This document shows, in pieces, positions 63,456 to 64,000 of a stretch of DNA of 64,000 nucleotides (position 1 is its first letter; the number at the start of each line of letters is the position of its first letter). The notes below the pieces were generated by a model. The model saw nothing but the letters and a program-made list of their open reading frames with translations. It ran no database searches and was not told where the DNA came from. The stretch covers positions 186,001 through 250,000 of the forward strand of contig NZ_ATUK01000010.1 in NCBI RefSeq assembly GCF_000420165.1, read 5' to 3'. Made by a program: the position numbers and the translations under genes. This DNA comes from Thioalkalivibrio sp. AKL19 (lineage in GTDB: Bacteria; Pseudomonadota; Gammaproteobacteria; Ectothiorhodospirales; Ectothiorhodospiraceae).

Positions 63456-64000
63456 TCAAGTGGCCTGCGCCTTGAAGGCAGCGAGCAGGTCCTCGACCTG
63501 CCCGCGCACTCGCGCCTCGTCCTGAATGGCAAAGTCGAGGAAGGTCTGGGCGACGACCGACAGCACCTTCTGCTTGGGATGGACGATGTGCCACTGGCGG
63601 TGGATCGGGAAGTGCTCCACATCCAGCAGCGCCACCGGGCCACCCGCGCCTTCGGCGCTGAGGGTGTGCAACGACAGCACCGCGATCCCCAGACCACCGA
63701 TGACCGCCTGCTTGATCGCCTCGTTGGAGCCCAGCTCCATGCGCACGGTGGGGTTGATACCGTGTTCCTGGAACAGTTTAAGAGTCGCCTCGCGAATGCC
63801 GGACCCCGGCTCGCGCATCAGGAAGGTCTCCCGCTCCAGGTGCTCGATCGGGATGTTGCGCTGCCCGGCAAGTGGGTGATCGCGACTGGCCATCACCACC
63901 AGCGGGTTCGGCGCGAACGGGTACACGGCGATATCGGTCAGCCGTTCGGGTACGTGCCCGATGATGTACAGATCGTCATCGTTGTTGGCCAGGCGCTGCA
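63456..64000 (-). CDS. LysR-type regulator, CbbR-like (3' part)
   Basis: The gene runs off the right edge; about 181 codons of the effector-binding domain are visible. NNDDDLYIIGHVPERLTDIA and FLMREPGSGIRE are the patterns seen in CbbR, the activator of Calvin-cycle genes. Residues such as RMELGSNEAIKQAVIGGLGI form the second half of the ligand cleft. The DNA-binding domain is outside. If it is CbbR, Rubisco genes would likely lie on the other side beyond the window; this is inference. Confidence 0.82.
   Translation of the reverse strand, partial: QRLANNDDDLYIIGHVPERLTDIAVYPFAPNPLVVMASRDHPLAGQRNIPIEHLERETFLMREPGSGIREATLKLFQEHGINPTVRMELGSNEAIKQAVIGGLGIAVLSLHTLSAEGAGGPVALLDVEHFPIHRQWHIVHPKQKVLSVVAQTFLDFAIQDEARVRGQVEDLLAAFKAQAT

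Overview
The window reads as chromosomal DNA of a GC-rich gammaproteobacterium. The block mutS/fdxA - pncC - recA - recX - alaS - lysC - csrA - tRNA-Ser is the classical gammaproteobacterial order. Together with an Mrp-type sodium/proton antiporter operon, many acidic proteins, and a LysR regulator of CbbR type cut by the right edge, it suggests an autotrophic, salt- or alkali-adapted member of the Ectothiorhodospiraceae (Thioalkalivibrio-like). That placement is an inference from gene content; no search was run.

Layout. 1-3.9 kb: end of a FemAB/GNAT-like gene, aat, a transglycosylase-like lipoprotein and gloA, separated by dense REP-type palindromes. 4-10.4 kb (minus strand): recA-recX-alaS-lysC-csrA-tRNA-Ser. 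10.4-15.5 kb: a foldback MITE in the recA leader, a giant MscS-family channel, pncC and a PilZ protein. 15.7-18.9 kb: mutS and fdxA. 19-22 kb (minus): an ACR3-like transporter, two more membrane proteins and a thioredoxin-like lipoprotein. 22.1-28.9 kb (plus): a lipid-linked D-arabinose pathway (DPPR synthase of the UbiA family, a flippase-like protein, DprE1, DprE2, a HAD phosphatase, a GT-C glycosyltransferase), interrupted by a palindromic repeat and by a second copy of the MITE. 29-32.9 kb: a periplasmic-binding lipoprotein translationally coupled to a GGDEF/EAL protein. 33-40.9 kb: an IalB-like protein and an eight-gene Mrp operon with three antiporter-like subunits. 41-47.5 kb: a secreted alpha/beta hydrolase, a P-type ATPase, and a bacteriophytochrome-GGDEF with its heme oxygenase. 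47.7-53.6 kb (minus): a compact four-gene operon that looks like an undescribed exopolysaccharide synthesis/export system. 53.9-62.7 kb: ettA, a small unknown gene, and treY-treZ-GH15. 62.8-64 kb: an NTF2-like protein and the partial CbbR-like gene.

How the genes work together. Three themes recur. (1) Cell envelope glycans: the D-arabinose pathway and the four-gene EPS operon. (2) c-di-GMP signalling: PilZ, GGDEF/EAL with a periplasmic binder, phytochrome-GGDEF, and a degenerate GGDEF with a six-CxxC metal-binding region inside the EPS operon. (3) Ion and osmotic homeostasis: Mrp, the P-type ATPase, the MscS-family channel, and trehalose synthesis from glycogen. The strongest candidates for something little described are the EPS operon (47705-53573), which includes a TolC-like protein fused to a predicted TIM-barrel glycan-active domain, and the Gram-negative DprE1/DprE2 arabinose locus. 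A two-copy foldback element with compensatory stem changes is the most notable non-coding feature.
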